From an uncultured Spirochaetota bacterium (GTDB taxonomy: Bacteria > Spirochaetota > Spirochaetia > JAFGXN01), in contig CALXKN010000001.1 in assembly GCA_944388995.1 (NCBI GenBank), forward strand, positions 372,001 to 436,000: 64,000 nucleotides of DNA, given 5' to 3'. Both the position numbers and the translations under genes were made by a program. Each line of letters begins with the position of its first letter. Position 1 is the stretch's first letter. Shown one piece after another: positions 26,629 to 35,625 of the stretch. Below the pieces are notes generated by a model. The model saw nothing but the letters and a program-made list of their open reading frames with translations. It searched no databases and was not told the DNA's origin.

Positions 26629-27459
26629 ATGCATAAAATCATTAAAAAAAGCCGGCTGTCGGAAAATGTTTTTGATATTACGGTAAGCGCGCCGCTGATT
26701 GCCGAAGAACGGCAGGCAGGTCAGTTTGTCATTGTTCAGACTGACAATGAATTCTCCGAACGCATTCCGCTGACGATTGCCGATGCGGACGCTGGGAAAG
26801 GCACGATTCGGCTGATTTTTGCGGCGGTCGGCGCATCCACGCGCGCACTGGCCCGATTGGAAGAGGGCGATGAAATTGTCAATATTTTGGGACCGTTGGG
26901 GAAGCCGACTCATATCGAAAATTTCGGCCGCGTTGTCTGCGTCGGCGGCGGAATCGGAACAGCGCCGCTTTATCCCATTGTCAAGGCGCTGAAAGCGGCA
27001 GGCAATGATGTAACCGTCATTATCGGCGCCCGTACCGCGGAACTGATTGTCCTTGAGCCGGAAATGCGCGCGGCCGCCGACAACGTCATCATTGTGACCG
27101 ACGACGGCAGCCGCGGGGAAAAAGGCGTAGTGACCGCACCGCTGAAACGGTTATGCGAATCGGCTGCGGAAAAACCGGATTTTGCGGTAACCATCGGTCC
27201 GGCCGTCATGATGAAATTCTGCGCGCTGACCACAAAACCGTTCGGTATTCCGACAATCGCATCGCTGAACACCATTATGATCGACGGAACCGGAATGTGC
27301 GGCGGCTGCCGCGTCAACGTCGGCGGAAAAACGCAGTTTGTCTGCGTTGACGGCCCCGAATTCGACGCCCATCAGGTCGACTTCGACAACATGATGCTCC
27401 GTCTCGGCTCATTCAAAAAAGAAGAAGAACACAAGTGCCGCATAGGGTTATCGACATGA
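26629..27459 (+). CDS. nfnA: NfnA-like ferredoxin-NADP reductase, FAD/[2Fe-2S] subunit
   Basis: 276 residues. The order is a beta-barrel FAD domain (QAGQFVIVQTDNEFSERIPL), a nucleotide-binding domain (VCVGGGIGTAPLYPIVKALK), and a C-terminal [2Fe-2S] cluster motif, GTGMCGGCRVNVGGKTQFVC. This matches the small subunit of NADH-dependent reduced ferredoxin:NADP oxidoreductase and related sulfide dehydrogenase/dihydroorotate dehydrogenase electron-transfer subunits. With NfnB next door, the Nfn complex is the best call; it couples NADPH, NADH and ferredoxin pools by electron bifurcation in anaerobes. GGGAGG precedes the ATG; it follows the unknown gene by 11 bases. Confidence 0.9.
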   Translation: MHKIIKKSRLSENVFDITVSAPLIAEERQAGQFVIVQTDNEFSERIPLTIADADAGKGTIRLIFAAVGASTRALARLEEGDEIVNILGPLGKPTHIENFGRVVCVGGGIGTAPLYPIVKALKAAGNDVTVIIGARTAELIVLEPEMRAAADNVIIVTDDGSRGEKGVVTAPLKRLCESAAEKPDFAVTIGPAVMMKFCALTTKPFGIPTIASLNTIMIDGTGMCGGCRVNVGGKTQFVCVDGPEFDAHQVDFDNMMLRLGSFKKEEEHKCRIGLST

Positions 27460-28928
27460 ATCAAAAAACCGTTGAAGAAGCAAACGCGGAAGCCGAGGCG
27501 CTCCGCCGCTTATATGCCGGGAAAACGCTGACTCCGGCAGAAAAAATGAAAATTCCGGCTCAGGAAATGCCGAATCAAGAAGCATCTGTTCGCGCCCGCA
27601 ATATGGAAGAAGTGGCGCTCGGCTACTCCGAAGCCCAGGCCGTTGTCGAAGCATCCCGATGTCTGCAATGCAAAAACGCACCGTGCGTCAAAGACTGTCC
27701 CGTTCACATCAATATTCCGGAATTTTTAAAAGCAGTGGCCGAGGAAAATTTTAAAGAAGGATTGAAGGTCATCCGCCGTGATTCACTTTTACCGGCAATG
27801 TGCGGTCGTGTTTGTCCTCAAGAAACGCAGTGTCAAAAAAACTGCACTATGGGGAAAGCTTTGAAAGACGTTGATAAAGCGGTTTCCATCGGACGAGTGG
27901 AGAGGTTTTTAGCGGACAACGTCGAAGCGGAACCGGTCAAAACGGCGCCCGAAACGGGGAAAAAGGTACTGATCATCGGATCGGGACCGGCCGGAATCAC
28001 CTGCGCCGCCGACTGCCGCAAAGCCGGCCACCGCGTTGTGATTTGCGAAGCGCTCAACAAACCGGGAGGAGTGACTGTTTACGGCATTCCCGAATTCCGT
28101 TTGCCGAAAAAAATTGTCGAAAAAGAAATCGAAAATCTGAAAAAGACAGGCGTCGAAATCCGCACCGATTTTTTGGTCGGAAAAACCCGCAAACTGAAAG
28201 ATTTGATGGAGAAGGAAGGTTTTGACGCCGCTTTTATTGCCGTCGGAGCCGGACTGCCGGTTTTTACCGGGGTTGAAGGTGAAAATCTGGTCGGAGTTTT
28301 TGCAGCCAACGAATATCTGACCCGCTCGAATTTGATGAAGGCCTATGACAAAGACCGCGCGCTGACGCCGATGTACACATCAAAACGGGTTGCCGTTCTC
28401 GGCGGCGGAAATGTCGCAATGGACGCCGCGCGCACCGCAGTCCGGATGGGAGCCGAAAAAGTCTCGGTTATCTACCGGCGGACCGAAAAAGAGATGCCGG
28501 CGCGCAAAGAAGAGGTTCAGCACGCGAAAGAAGAGGGCGTCGAATTTCTGATGCTGAAAAACATCAGCCGCATCATCGGCGACGAAAACGGCCGCGTCAG
28601 GCAGGTGGAAACGGTTTCGTTTGAATTGGGAGAACCTGACGCTTCCGGCCGCCGTTCGCCGGTTCGTGTTGACGGCAGCGAAGAGCTGCTGGAGTTCGAT
28701 ACGGTCATCATTGCCATCGGCAGCCGTTCCAATCCTCTGATTCGGCAGACTGTCCCGGAAATTCAATTTAACGAAAAAGGCAATATTATTGTTAATGATA
28801 ACATGGAAACATCCTTAAAAAATGTTTTTGCAGGAGGAGACATCGTTCTTGGCGCAGCCACCGTTATCTCGGCTATGGGGCAGGGACGCGAAGCGGCTAA
28901 AGCTATCAATGAACGGTTAAAAAGCTGA
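27456..28928 (+). CDS. nfnB: NfnB-like NADPH:ferredoxin oxidoreductase, FAD/[4Fe-4S] subunit
   Basis: 490 residues from the ATG that overlaps the nfnA stop (ATGA). The N-terminal iron-sulfur domain carries CLQCKNAPCVKDCPVHINIP and CGRVCPQETQCQKNC, ligands for two [4Fe-4S] clusters. The FAD-binding dinucleotide motif is VLIIGSGPAGITCAADC, the NADP-binding motif is VAVLGGGNVAMDAARTAVRM, and the closing motif is NVFAGGDIVLGAATVISAMG. This is the glutamate-synthase small-chain type subunit. An amidotransferase large chain of glutamate synthase is not adjacent, while an NfnA-like partner is, so Nfn is preferred over GltD. Confidence 0.9.
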   Translation: MNQKTVEEANAEAEALRRLYAGKTLTPAEKMKIPAQEMPNQEASVRARNMEEVALGYSEAQAVVEASRCLQCKNAPCVKDCPVHINIPEFLKAVAEENFKEGLKVIRRDSLLPAMCGRVCPQETQCQKNCTMGKALKDVDKAVSIGRVERFLADNVEAEPVKTAPETGKKVLIIGSGPAGITCAADCRKAGHRVVICEALNKPGGVTVYGIPEFRLPKKIVEKEIENLKKTGVEIRTDFLVGKTRKLKDLMEKEGFDAAFIAVGAGLPVFTGVEGENLVGVFAANEYLTRSNLMKAYDKDRALTPMYTSKRVAVLGGGNVAMDAARTAVRMGAEKVSVIYRRTEKEMPARKEEVQHAKEEGVEFLMLKNISRIIGDENGRVRQVETVSFELGEPDASGRRSPVRVDGSEELLEFDTVIIAIGSRSNPLIRQTVPEIQFNEKGNIIVNDNMETSLKNVFAGGDIVLGAATVISAMGQGREAAKAINERLKS

Positions 28929-29665
28929 TGTTTACCCATTCATTTTCGGTCCGTCTCAGTGAATTGGACTCAAAAGGACGGCTTCAGCCGTATCACGTCA
29001 TCAGTTACTTTCAGGACGCCGCTTCGATTTACCTTCGGGGTCTGCAGATGAGCGGTTTTGAACTGGCCGGGAAAAACCTCGGCTGGGTGGTAAACGCGAT
29101 GACGGTTGTTTTTGAAGGCGAAATGCCGGCGTGGAACGAACCGGTTTCCGTTTCAACGTGGGCCCTGAACAAAACCGGCGTCCGGTTATTCAGGGATTTT
29201 ACAGCCGAATCCGGAACAATGTCGGCCAAAGGCACCTCGTCGTGGGTTATTATTGATGAAGTGAACCGCCGTCCCGTCGGACTGGATTTGTTCGGCAATC
29301 GGGAACTGATTCTCGGCAATCCGGTACTTCCCGACGTCAAACCGGGGCACTTTTCTCCGCTCTCTCCGAAAACCGCCGCCGAAACCTTTTCGTATACGTG
29401 GAATCCGCGCACTTCGGAGCAGGACTTAAACTCCCACATCAACAACATCAACTACCTTATCGCCTGTTTTGAATCGATTCCGCAGGAATTCCGGGCCGAC
29501 AAAAATCTCGCCCGCGTCGACATCGTTTTTAAAGCGGAGATTTACGCCCGGCAGCCGATCGAAATCGAGACCAAGCTGACGGGAACGGAAGCGTTCCACC
29601 GGTTGGTGAGAACGGGCGACCAAACCGAGGTATGCGTTGCCAAAACGCAGTGGCGGAGCCGCTGA
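28928..29665 (+). CDS. Acyl-ACP thioesterase
   Basis: 245 residues, a double hot-dog protein of the FatA/bacterial acyl-ACP thioesterase family. The N-terminal half has VRLSELDSKGRLQPYHVISY and GWVVNAMTVVFEGEMP; the C-terminal half has the catalytic-type motif DLNSHINNINYLIACFESIP (Asn and His). It releases free fatty acids from acyl carrier protein in the cytoplasm. The ATG overlaps the nfnB stop (TGATG). Co-transcription with NfnAB may link fatty acid synthesis to NADPH supply; this is inference. Confidence 0.88.
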   Translation: MFTHSFSVRLSELDSKGRLQPYHVISYFQDAASIYLRGLQMSGFELAGKNLGWVVNAMTVVFEGEMPAWNEPVSVSTWALNKTGVRLFRDFTAESGTMSAKGTSSWVIIDEVNRRPVGLDLFGNRELILGNPVLPDVKPGHFSPLSPKTAAETFSYTWNPRTSEQDLNSHINNINYLIACFESIPQEFRADKNLARVDIVFKAEIYARQPIEIETKLTGTEAFHRLVRTGDQTEVCVAKTQWRSR

Positions 29666-29687
29666 AAACGCCGCGCTCCGCCTCTTT
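29652..29687 (+). terminator. Likely terminator overlapping the thioesterase 3' end
   Basis: Stem GGCGGAGC (29652-29659) / GCTCCGCC (29675-29682) then TCTTTT. The left arm lies within the last codons of the gene. It separates convergent genes. Confidence 0.6.
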
Positions 29688-29695
29688 TGAGAATG

Positions 29696-30337
29696 TCAGT
29701 CGATAAACCGCACTTTTTCCGGCTGCCGAGGAGGAGCGGAAGGCGTTTCATTGGGATAACCGAAAGCGATGCAATATAAAAGTCGGTAACCGTCGGAAAA
29801 ATCAAGCCGATTGAGGTATTCGGCAGCCGCTTCGGAATTCAAAAATGCCGTCGCGCCGCCCAAACAGCAGGAACCGATTCCCATCGACCACGCCGCTAAC
29901 ATCATATTTTCTCCGAGAAGTCCGCAATCGAGAACTGAATACGGAAATTCGGTGTCGTTGGCGATAAACGCAACAGTCGGCGCATTAACAAACATATTCT
30001 TAAAATTCGGATTGTCGGCAGCCGCAGGGTTTTCCTTTTTGAAAAGTTCCGTAACGCCGTTGATAAATTCGGGATTGTCAACGATGCGAACTTCCCACGA
30101 CTGGCGGTTCAGGGCGCTCGGTGCATAAATGCCGCACTTTACAATCTCTTCCATTTTTTCGCGCTCGACAGGCTGCGGTTGGTAAGAACGGATACTGCGG
30201 CGGGAGAGAATGAGCTCCGAAAAAGACGGCGTCTGCGCTTCAGAGCCGGTTTCTCCGGTTTTTGCGCAACCGAAAAACAATGCGGCAAAAACCGCTGTCA
30301 GACAAAATAAAAACAAAATCGAATTTTTCTTTTTCAT
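29696..30337 (-). CDS. Nitroreductase-family lipoprotein
   Basis: 213 residues. The first 25 residues are a lipoprotein signal ending ALFFGC, so the enzyme should be exported and lipid-anchored. The remainder is a compact FMN nitroreductase domain: ILSRRSIRSYQPQPVEREKM (FMN-phosphate Arg/Ser), YAPSALNRQSWEVRIV, ENMMLAAWSMGIGSCCLGG, and a C-terminal IAFGYPNETP. Nitroreductases are normally cytoplasmic because they use NAD(P)H, so an exported form needs another electron donor or only binds flavin. A TTGACG-17-TAAAAT promoter ends six bases before the ATG. Confidence 0.87.
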   Translation of the reverse strand: MKKKNSILFLFCLTAVFAALFFGCAKTGETGSEAQTPSFSELILSRRSIRSYQPQPVEREKMEEIVKCGIYAPSALNRQSWEVRIVDNPEFINGVTELFKKENPAAADNPNFKNMFVNAPTVAFIANDTEFPYSVLDCGLLGENMMLAAWSMGIGSCCLGGATAFLNSEAAAEYLNRLDFSDGYRLLYCIAFGYPNETPSAPPRQPEKVRFID

Positions 30338-30343
30338 GACACT

Positions 30344-30372
30344 ATTTTAATTTCGGAATGCCGGTTCGTCAA
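30344..30372 (-). promoter_or_regulatory. Promoter of nitroreductase lipoprotein, leaderless geometry
   Basis: Minus strand TTGACG (30372-30367), 17 bp, TAAAAT (30349-30344), six bases, ATG. The -35 box overlaps the last codons of the upstream glycosyltransferase. Confidence 0.65.
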
Positions 30373-31127
30373 TCGTTTTTTTCTTCAGCGGAAATGCCGG
30401 CGGCTTCCTGCATTCGCCGTTTTTTACGGAATTTTCTCAGCAGTATTCGATAGTGCCAATATGCAAACCGGCAGCCTTTGTCTTTACGTTTTTGCCACTT
30501 TCTCTCATCGGGCGACTCTTTTTTGCGGGACATGATGTCAATCATTTCTTCATTGTAAACAAACAGTCCGGGCGAAAATTCGTCAAGATGAGAAAAAAGC
30601 CATTCAGCTCGTTTGCGGATACGCGCTCCGACCAAAAAAAACGTCGGCGCCGACTTTTTGACGACCGTCAGAACCGTTTGCTCTTCCGCCGCCGAGGAAA
30701 AACGCCCTTTGTAACGGCCGACGATTTTCAGCGCGGGAAACGAAGCGCGGATGTTGGCGGCCGCCGTGTTGACCTCCTGCGTTGTTCCGCCCAAAAACGA
30801 AACCGACTGCCCCCGGTCTTCCAGAATTTTGAACGTGCGGATGATGAACGAAAACGGCAGAAAACGCGGCGGTTCGTCCATTCCGCAAAAACGGAAACCG
30901 TCGGTAATCACCCGCGAAACGGGAATTACCAGCGCCGCTTTTTCAACCATCTGCCGGTATTTTTTGTTCCGCCGGGCGCGCATGAAATCTTTAAATGTCA
31001 GAAAAACAATTAAATTTTTCTCCTTGTTGTCGGACAGAGCCCAAATGATCTCTTTTAAATTTCCCTCTTCAACATAATCGATGGGAATATCAAGAAGAAA
31101 TTCCCTTTTGACACCGCTGATACTCAT
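30369..31127 (-). CDS. WecG/TagA/CpsF-family glycosyltransferase (GT26)
   Basis: 252 residues from the ATG at 31127, which overlaps the rsmE stop (ATGA) with GGAGGAG upstream. GT26 features: ALVIPVSRVITDGFRF (the 'a...DG.g' block), QSVSFLGGTTQEVNTAAANI, LKIVGRYKGRF, and FFLVGARIRKRAEWLFSH. The C-terminus is highly basic (RILLRKFRKKRRMQ), suiting membrane-surface association. GT26 enzymes add N-acetylmannosaminuronic acid or ManNAc to lipid-linked GlcNAc. It could act after the WecA-like transferase at 2.3-3.4 kb; the two are unlinked here. Confidence 0.85.
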   Translation of the reverse strand: MSISGVKREFLLDIPIDYVEEGNLKEIIWALSDNKEKNLIVFLTFKDFMRARRNKKYRQMVEKAALVIPVSRVITDGFRFCGMDEPPRFLPFSFIIRTFKILEDRGQSVSFLGGTTQEVNTAAANIRASFPALKIVGRYKGRFSSAAEEQTVLTVVKKSAPTFFLVGARIRKRAEWLFSHLDEFSPGLFVYNEEMIDIMSRKKESPDERKWQKRKDKGCRFAYWHYRILLRKFRKKRRMQEAAGISAEEKND

Positions 31128-31870
31128 TTTTGACACTCCTCCAAAATAATATTGACCGCCGCCGCCGCGTAAAGAGGCGCCGTTTCGCATCTCAAAATGT
31201 TCCGCCCCAAATAAACCGACCGAAAGCCTTTTTGCGACAGCATCTCTGTTTCACCGTCATCAAGTCCGCCTTCCGGACCGATAACAAACACAATCCGCTT
31301 CGCACCGGGAACCGCATCATGAAGCCTGACCTGATTCGGCAGCGGCAAATGGTGAAAAAAAAGCCTGCAGTCGCAATCGGAAAATTTGTCAGCCGCAGTT
31401 TCCAACGAAGCAATGCCGTCAACGGTTGTGCCGACCGCACTGCCGCTTTGCTGAATCGCCTCACGAGCGATAAGCTGCCACCGCCGTACTTTTTCGACTG
31501 CCGCCCGCGCGTCGGGACGGGAAATACAGTAACGGCTCACCGCCGGCACCACCCGACAGACAGCCGCCTCAACCGCCTGCCGGACAATCAAATCCATTTT
31601 TTTTGCTTTCGGCAGACATTGAATGAGAATCAATTCGGCTGCCGGTTTTTCCTCGGTCGGAACGCTCTCGACCGCGGTTAAGGTCAAAACACATTCGTCC
31701 GGAGAAATAACTGTCACCGAGGCTTCGTAACGGCGGCCGGTTTCGTCGACAACCAAAAACTGAGAACCGACGCGGCAACGGCGAACGTGCACCAGATAAT
31801 GAAAATCTTTACCGCGAATGACGGCTTTTTCGCCGCAAACGAAAGCCGAATCAATGACAAACTGCTTCAT
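31124..31870 (-). CDS. rsmE: 16S rRNA m3U1498 methyltransferase
   Basis: 248 residues, the usual RsmE length. An N-terminal PUA-like part (residues 1-75, KDFHYLVHVRRCRVGSQF) is followed by a SPOUT-class methyltransferase fold with LIQCLPKAKKMDLIVRQAVE, SRYCISRPD, the trefoil-knot loop VFVIGPEGGLDDGETEML and YLGRNILRCETAPLYAAAAV. These are the hallmark RsmE residues. It methylates U1498 of 16S rRNA. Its start overlaps the ctpA stop (ATGA), placing it in the ctpA-rsmE-GT26 operon. Confidence 0.93.
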   Translation of the reverse strand: MKQFVIDSAFVCGEKAVIRGKDFHYLVHVRRCRVGSQFLVVDETGRRYEASVTVISPDECVLTLTAVESVPTEEKPAAELILIQCLPKAKKMDLIVRQAVEAAVCRVVPAVSRYCISRPDARAAVEKVRRWQLIAREAIQQSGSAVGTTVDGIASLETAADKFSDCDCRLFFHHLPLPNQVRLHDAVPGAKRIVFVIGPEGGLDDGETEMLSQKGFRSVYLGRNILRCETAPLYAAAAVNIILEECQK

Positions 31871-33285
31871 TGAACCGCTTCATTCAAAATTTCCACCGCT
31901 TTCTGCAGCTGTAAATCGTAATCGTAATCGTATGCCGGCGGAAAATCCATGCGTCTGAAAACGGCGTTGCGAATCAGCCGTCTCAAAATTCGGTCGGATA
32001 ACCCGATTTCCTTTTCGGTTTGAAGTGTGTTGACATATTCGTCAATTTCCGCTTCGCTTGCTTTCGGATTTTCCTCGACAAACGATTCAATTAAATTTTC
32101 TTTTAACAAAACGCCGACGGCTTCCAGTTCTTCCTCTGTCATTTCCGGCTCTGTCACTTCAATATCCGGTTTAACACCCGTTTTATCGATGCTTTCACCG
32201 GAAGGCGTAAAATATTTTGCCGTTGTCAGCTTGAATCCGTCTTCGCCCAACGACAGCGCTTCCTGAACACTTCCTTTTCCGAAACTGGTTTCTCCGATGA
32301 TAACCGCACGCCCCGAATCTTTCATTGCTCCGGCAAAGATCTCCGAAGCGGATGCCGAACCTTTGTTGATCAGAACCGCAACCGGCAGATCTTCCGGAAT
32401 CAGGTCGTCGTCGGCGGTCGCATTGTAAACCGTCATGCTGCGCGGTATCCTGCCTTTCGTGGAGACAATGACGCCGTCCGAGAGGAAAAGATCGGTCACA
32501 TCGCATACCGAATCAAGCAAACCGCCCGGATTGTTGCGCACATCGATGATCAGTCCTTTTACGCCGGCATCCAATTGTTCCGTCACTGCTTTTTTAAAAT
32601 CATCCAACAGCATCGGTGTCCATTGAATCAAACGAATATAACCGTAATCAAAGAGATCGGCAGACTCCACTGTCGGCGTTTTGATCATCGCCCGCGTGAT
32701 TTCCACATCGAAAACGTTGGTTTTGTTTCGCAAAATCGTCAGCGTCACTTTGGTTCCCGGTTTACCGGTCATTCGTTCAACCGCTTCGTTGGCTGTCCAT
32801 GGAATGACCGATTCGCCGTCGACGTGGGTGATAAAATCGCCCGCATGCAAACCTGCTTTGTATCCCGGCGTTCCCGCCATCGGAGAAATGATAGTGACAT
32901 AACCGTCGGTCAGTTCCGATTTTTCGTTGAGCCACTGCGGCGGCAGTTTCTGAATGGTGACGCCGATTCCGCCGAATTCGCCGACCGCGGTGTTTTTGCT
33001 TAAATCCTTCACTTCAGCCGCCGATAAATAGCTCGAATACGGATCGCCGAGCGCCTCCAGCATTCCTTTCATTGCACCTTCATAAAGTTTTTCACTGTCG
33101 ACTTCATCAACGTAATTGTTCAGAATAAAATCATAAACATAGGAAAGCAGCAGCAGCTGTTGCTGTTTTGCGTCCTGCAGCGACTGTGCGCGTACGGTTC
33201 TCACCGTTACAGCGGAAAAAACAACAAGCGCTGCCAAAAACACAAACGCGCTGATAACGGTAAACACTTTACTTTTCATTTTCAT
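31867..33285 (-). CDS. Carboxy-terminal processing protease (S41)
   Basis: 472 residues: N-terminal signal/anchor helix, a PDZ domain (GGIGVTIQ...GLHAGDFITHVDGESV), and the S41 core with LIIDVRNNPGGLLDSVCDVTD, the catalytic Ser in NKGSASASEIFAGAMKD and the Lys in GETSFGKGSVQ. It is a periplasmic protease of the CtpA/Prc group, typically trimming or degrading exported proteins. The C-terminal 90 residues are a charged helical extension. GGAGAG lies upstream of the ATG; a TATAAT at 33335-33340 (minus) is a likely -10 box, about 40 bases of leader away. Confidence 0.92.
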   Translation of the reverse strand: MKMKSKVFTVISAFVFLAALVVFSAVTVRTVRAQSLQDAKQQQLLLLSYVYDFILNNYVDEVDSEKLYEGAMKGMLEALGDPYSSYLSAAEVKDLSKNTAVGEFGGIGVTIQKLPPQWLNEKSELTDGYVTIISPMAGTPGYKAGLHAGDFITHVDGESVIPWTANEAVERMTGKPGTKVTLTILRNKTNVFDVEITRAMIKTPTVESADLFDYGYIRLIQWTPMLLDDFKKAVTEQLDAGVKGLIIDVRNNPGGLLDSVCDVTDLFLSDGVIVSTKGRIPRSMTVYNATADDDLIPEDLPVAVLINKGSASASEIFAGAMKDSGRAVIIGETSFGKGSVQEALSLGEDGFKLTTAKYFTPSGESIDKTGVKPDIEVTEPEMTEEELEAVGVLLKENLIESFVEENPKASEAEIDEYVNTLQTEKEIGLSDRILRRLIRNAVFRRMDFPPAYDYDYDLQLQKAVEILNEAVQ

Positions 33286-33406
33286 AACGAAATTTCTCTC
33301 CGGAACAAAAAACGGATGACTCTTCCGCCTTTTTATTATATACTATCAAATAATGGAAATTTGTCAAACTTTTTGTCGTATTTTTTCCGTTTTTTAGGAG
33401 CTGTTT

Positions 33407-34552
33407 ATGAGAATCATTCCGGTGGCAAGCGGAAAAGGCGGTGTAGGAAAATCTCTTTTTTCCGTCAATTTGGCCATCGCTTTGGCAGAAGCCGGCAACC
33501 GCGTTCTGCTGGCTGATTTGGATTTGGGCGCCTCTAACGCGCACACAGTCCTCGGTCTGCGCGCTGTTCCCAAAGGCATCGGCTGCTTCTTCTCCGATTC
33601 CGACGCCTCAATCGACAATCTTATTTTGGATACCGAATATTCGAACCTCCGTTTTCTTCCGGGAGAAGGGGAAATGCCCGGCTTGGCCAACATCAGGACG
33701 TCGCAAAAAAACCGTTTGATTCGCCAACTGCGCAAACAGGAAGCTGATTATTTGATTCTTGATTTGGGAGCAGGAACGTCGATGACGACTGTCGATTTTT
33801 TTCTTCTCTCCTCCGAAGGAATTCTCATTACAACACCGAATTTAACAGCAATTCTCAATGCCTATCTGTTTTTGAAAAACGCTGTCTTTCGTCTTCTCAG
33901 CCGTTCGTTTCCGCGAAAATCTCCCGGAAGAACGATTATCGAAGAAATCTCCGCCGATCCGGGTGCTCTTCAACGAATTTACCTGCCGACGGTATTCGAA
34001 AAGCTGAAAACCGCCGATCCGGAAAACTTCGAACGGTTTAACCGTCTTTACCGCGTTTTTCGCCCGAAACTCATCATGAATATGGTGGAAAAACCAAAAG
34101 ACAATTTGAAAGCGCAGAAAATTAAAGTCTCCTGTCAGCAATACCTCGGTTTAGAGTTGGATCATTACGGAGTGATTTACAAAGACCATTTGCAGGACAT
34201 CGCTTTAGCATCGCGGCTGCCGATTATCCGCTACAAAAGGGAAAGTCTGATTCCGCAGGCAATTTACCGTATCGCCGAGAAAATCGAACAGACAGCGCCG
34301 ACAGAAACATCCGGCGGCGAATGGAATCCCGAAATTGAAGAAAATTACCAAACCGCCGAACGGGAAGCCGAAAACGATTTCGAATTCCGTGCGGCGGAAA
34401 TTCAAAAAATGATTCGCAGCGGAGTGCTGACCGACAGCGATTTTCTGGAGCTGATTCGACAGCAGCAGTATGAATTGAAAAGTCTCCGTAACGAAAACCG
34501 GCTGCTGCGGAACAAATTGGCCGCCGCTATTAAACAAGGATTTAAGATTTAG
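33407..34552 (+). CDS. MinD/ParA/FlhG-like ATPase
   Basis: 381 residues. The deviant Walker A motif is VASGKGGVGKSLFSVNLA; ADLDLGASNAHTVLGL and LILDLGAGTS are the switch regions. It matches MinD/FlhG-like ATPases that position cell structures. The last 110 residues form a charged, coiled-coil extension not found in MinD (ending LRNENRLLRNKLAAAIKQGF). It lacks the clear C-terminal amphipathic membrane-targeting helix of MinD. AGGAG precedes the ATG and lgt follows after 8 bases. A flagellar role is possible in a spirochaete, but no flagellar gene is adjacent. Confidence 0.85.
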   Translation: MRIIPVASGKGGVGKSLFSVNLAIALAEAGNRVLLADLDLGASNAHTVLGLRAVPKGIGCFFSDSDASIDNLILDTEYSNLRFLPGEGEMPGLANIRTSQKNRLIRQLRKQEADYLILDLGAGTSMTTVDFFLLSSEGILITTPNLTAILNAYLFLKNAVFRLLSRSFPRKSPGRTIIEEISADPGALQRIYLPTVFEKLKTADPENFERFNRLYRVFRPKLIMNMVEKPKDNLKAQKIKVSCQQYLGLELDHYGVIYKDHLQDIALASRLPIIRYKRESLIPQAIYRIAEKIEQTAPTETSGGEWNPEIEENYQTAEREAENDFEFRAAEIQKMIRSGVLTDSDFLELIRQQQYELKSLRNENRLLRNKLAAAIKQGFKI

Positions 34553-34560
34553 GAGGAACT

Positions 34561-35625
34561 ATGTTCGCTTTCATTCGATACCCCGATTGGATCAAACCCG
34601 AAATCATTCCCGGTCTGCCGGTGCGCTGGTACGGATTGATGTATATTGTCGCGTTTGCCGTTGCTTACTTTATTTTGATTTATCAAGTGAAGCGGGACAA
34701 AACCCAATATCCGAAAGAGTTGGTCGACGGACTTTTTTACTCCGGTATTCTCGGATTACTGCTCGGCGCCCGCATTTTTTCGACGCTGATTTATCACGAC
34801 AACTTTTCCGGTTACGGACCGAACTACTGGCTGCAGCCGTGGCTGATTTTTTGGCCGTTTTCCGATGGAAAATTTGTCGGTTTGCAGGGAATGAGTTACC
34901 ACGGCGGCGCTGTTGGTTTGGTGGTCGCAATTGTGATTTACTGCCGAGTAAAAAAGCTTTCATTCCGTAAATGGGCCGATATGCTCGCGTTGGCGGTTCC
35001 GCTCGGCTACACGTTTGGTCGGTTGGGGAATTTTATCAACGGCGAACTTTGGGGCCGGGTCACCACTGCGCCATGGGGCATGGTTTTCCCCAACGCTACG
35101 CCGCTTTCCATGAACAAGGAGTGGGTGAGGGAAACCGCAAGCGAATTAGGGCCTCAATACGCTGCTGAATTCATGCACAACGGTTTCATCAACCTTCCGC
35201 GCCATCCGTCGCAAATCTACGAAATGATTTTTGAAGGTGTTGTTCTTTTTCTGCTGTTGTGGTTTGTCGGGCGGCGGCTGAAAAAATCCGACGGACAAAT
35301 CGCCGGTTTTTACTTTATCGGTTATGGATTTTTTCGCTTTTTCATCGAATACTTTCGCGAACCGGATGCGTCTCTCGGTTTCATTCTCGGTCCGGGCCGC
35401 GGCGCCGGAAATGCGCCGACCGAAATCGTTCAAAGCTGGCTCAACTTTTCGATGGGGCAGCTGCTCTGCTTTTTGATGATGGTCGGCGGCACCGCACTGG
35501 TCATCGGCAGTCGGCTTTATGAGAAAAAATTCGGAGCTCCGGTCGAAAATTTCAAAATTCCCGACGCAGATAAAAAGACAGAGAAAAAATCCCTCTTTTC
35601 TCTGTTTAAGAAAAAAAGAAAATGA
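34561..35625 (+). CDS. lgt: Prolipoprotein diacylglyceryl transferase
   Basis: 354 residues, a polytopic inner-membrane enzyme with about seven helices. Family motifs: PVRWYGLMYIVAFAVAY, GLQGMSYHGGAVG (catalytic His region), the Lgt signature LGRLGNFINGELWGRVT, HPSQIYEM and GYGFFRFFIEYFREPD. It transfers diacylglycerol to the lipobox Cys, and serves the many lipoproteins encoded in this window. It carries a Lys-rich C-terminal tail (about 30 residues) longer than in E. coli. AGGAGG precedes the ATG. Confidence 0.96.
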   Translation: MFAFIRYPDWIKPEIIPGLPVRWYGLMYIVAFAVAYFILIYQVKRDKTQYPKELVDGLFYSGILGLLLGARIFSTLIYHDNFSGYGPNYWLQPWLIFWPFSDGKFVGLQGMSYHGGAVGLVVAIVIYCRVKKLSFRKWADMLALAVPLGYTFGRLGNFINGELWGRVTTAPWGMVFPNATPLSMNKEWVRETASELGPQYAAEFMHNGFINLPRHPSQIYEMIFEGVVLFLLLWFVGRRLKKSDGQIAGFYFIGYGFFRFFIEYFREPDASLGFILGPGRGAGNAPTEIVQSWLNFSMGQLLCFLMMVGGTALVIGSRLYEKKFGAPVENFKIPDADKKTEKKSLFSLFKKKRK

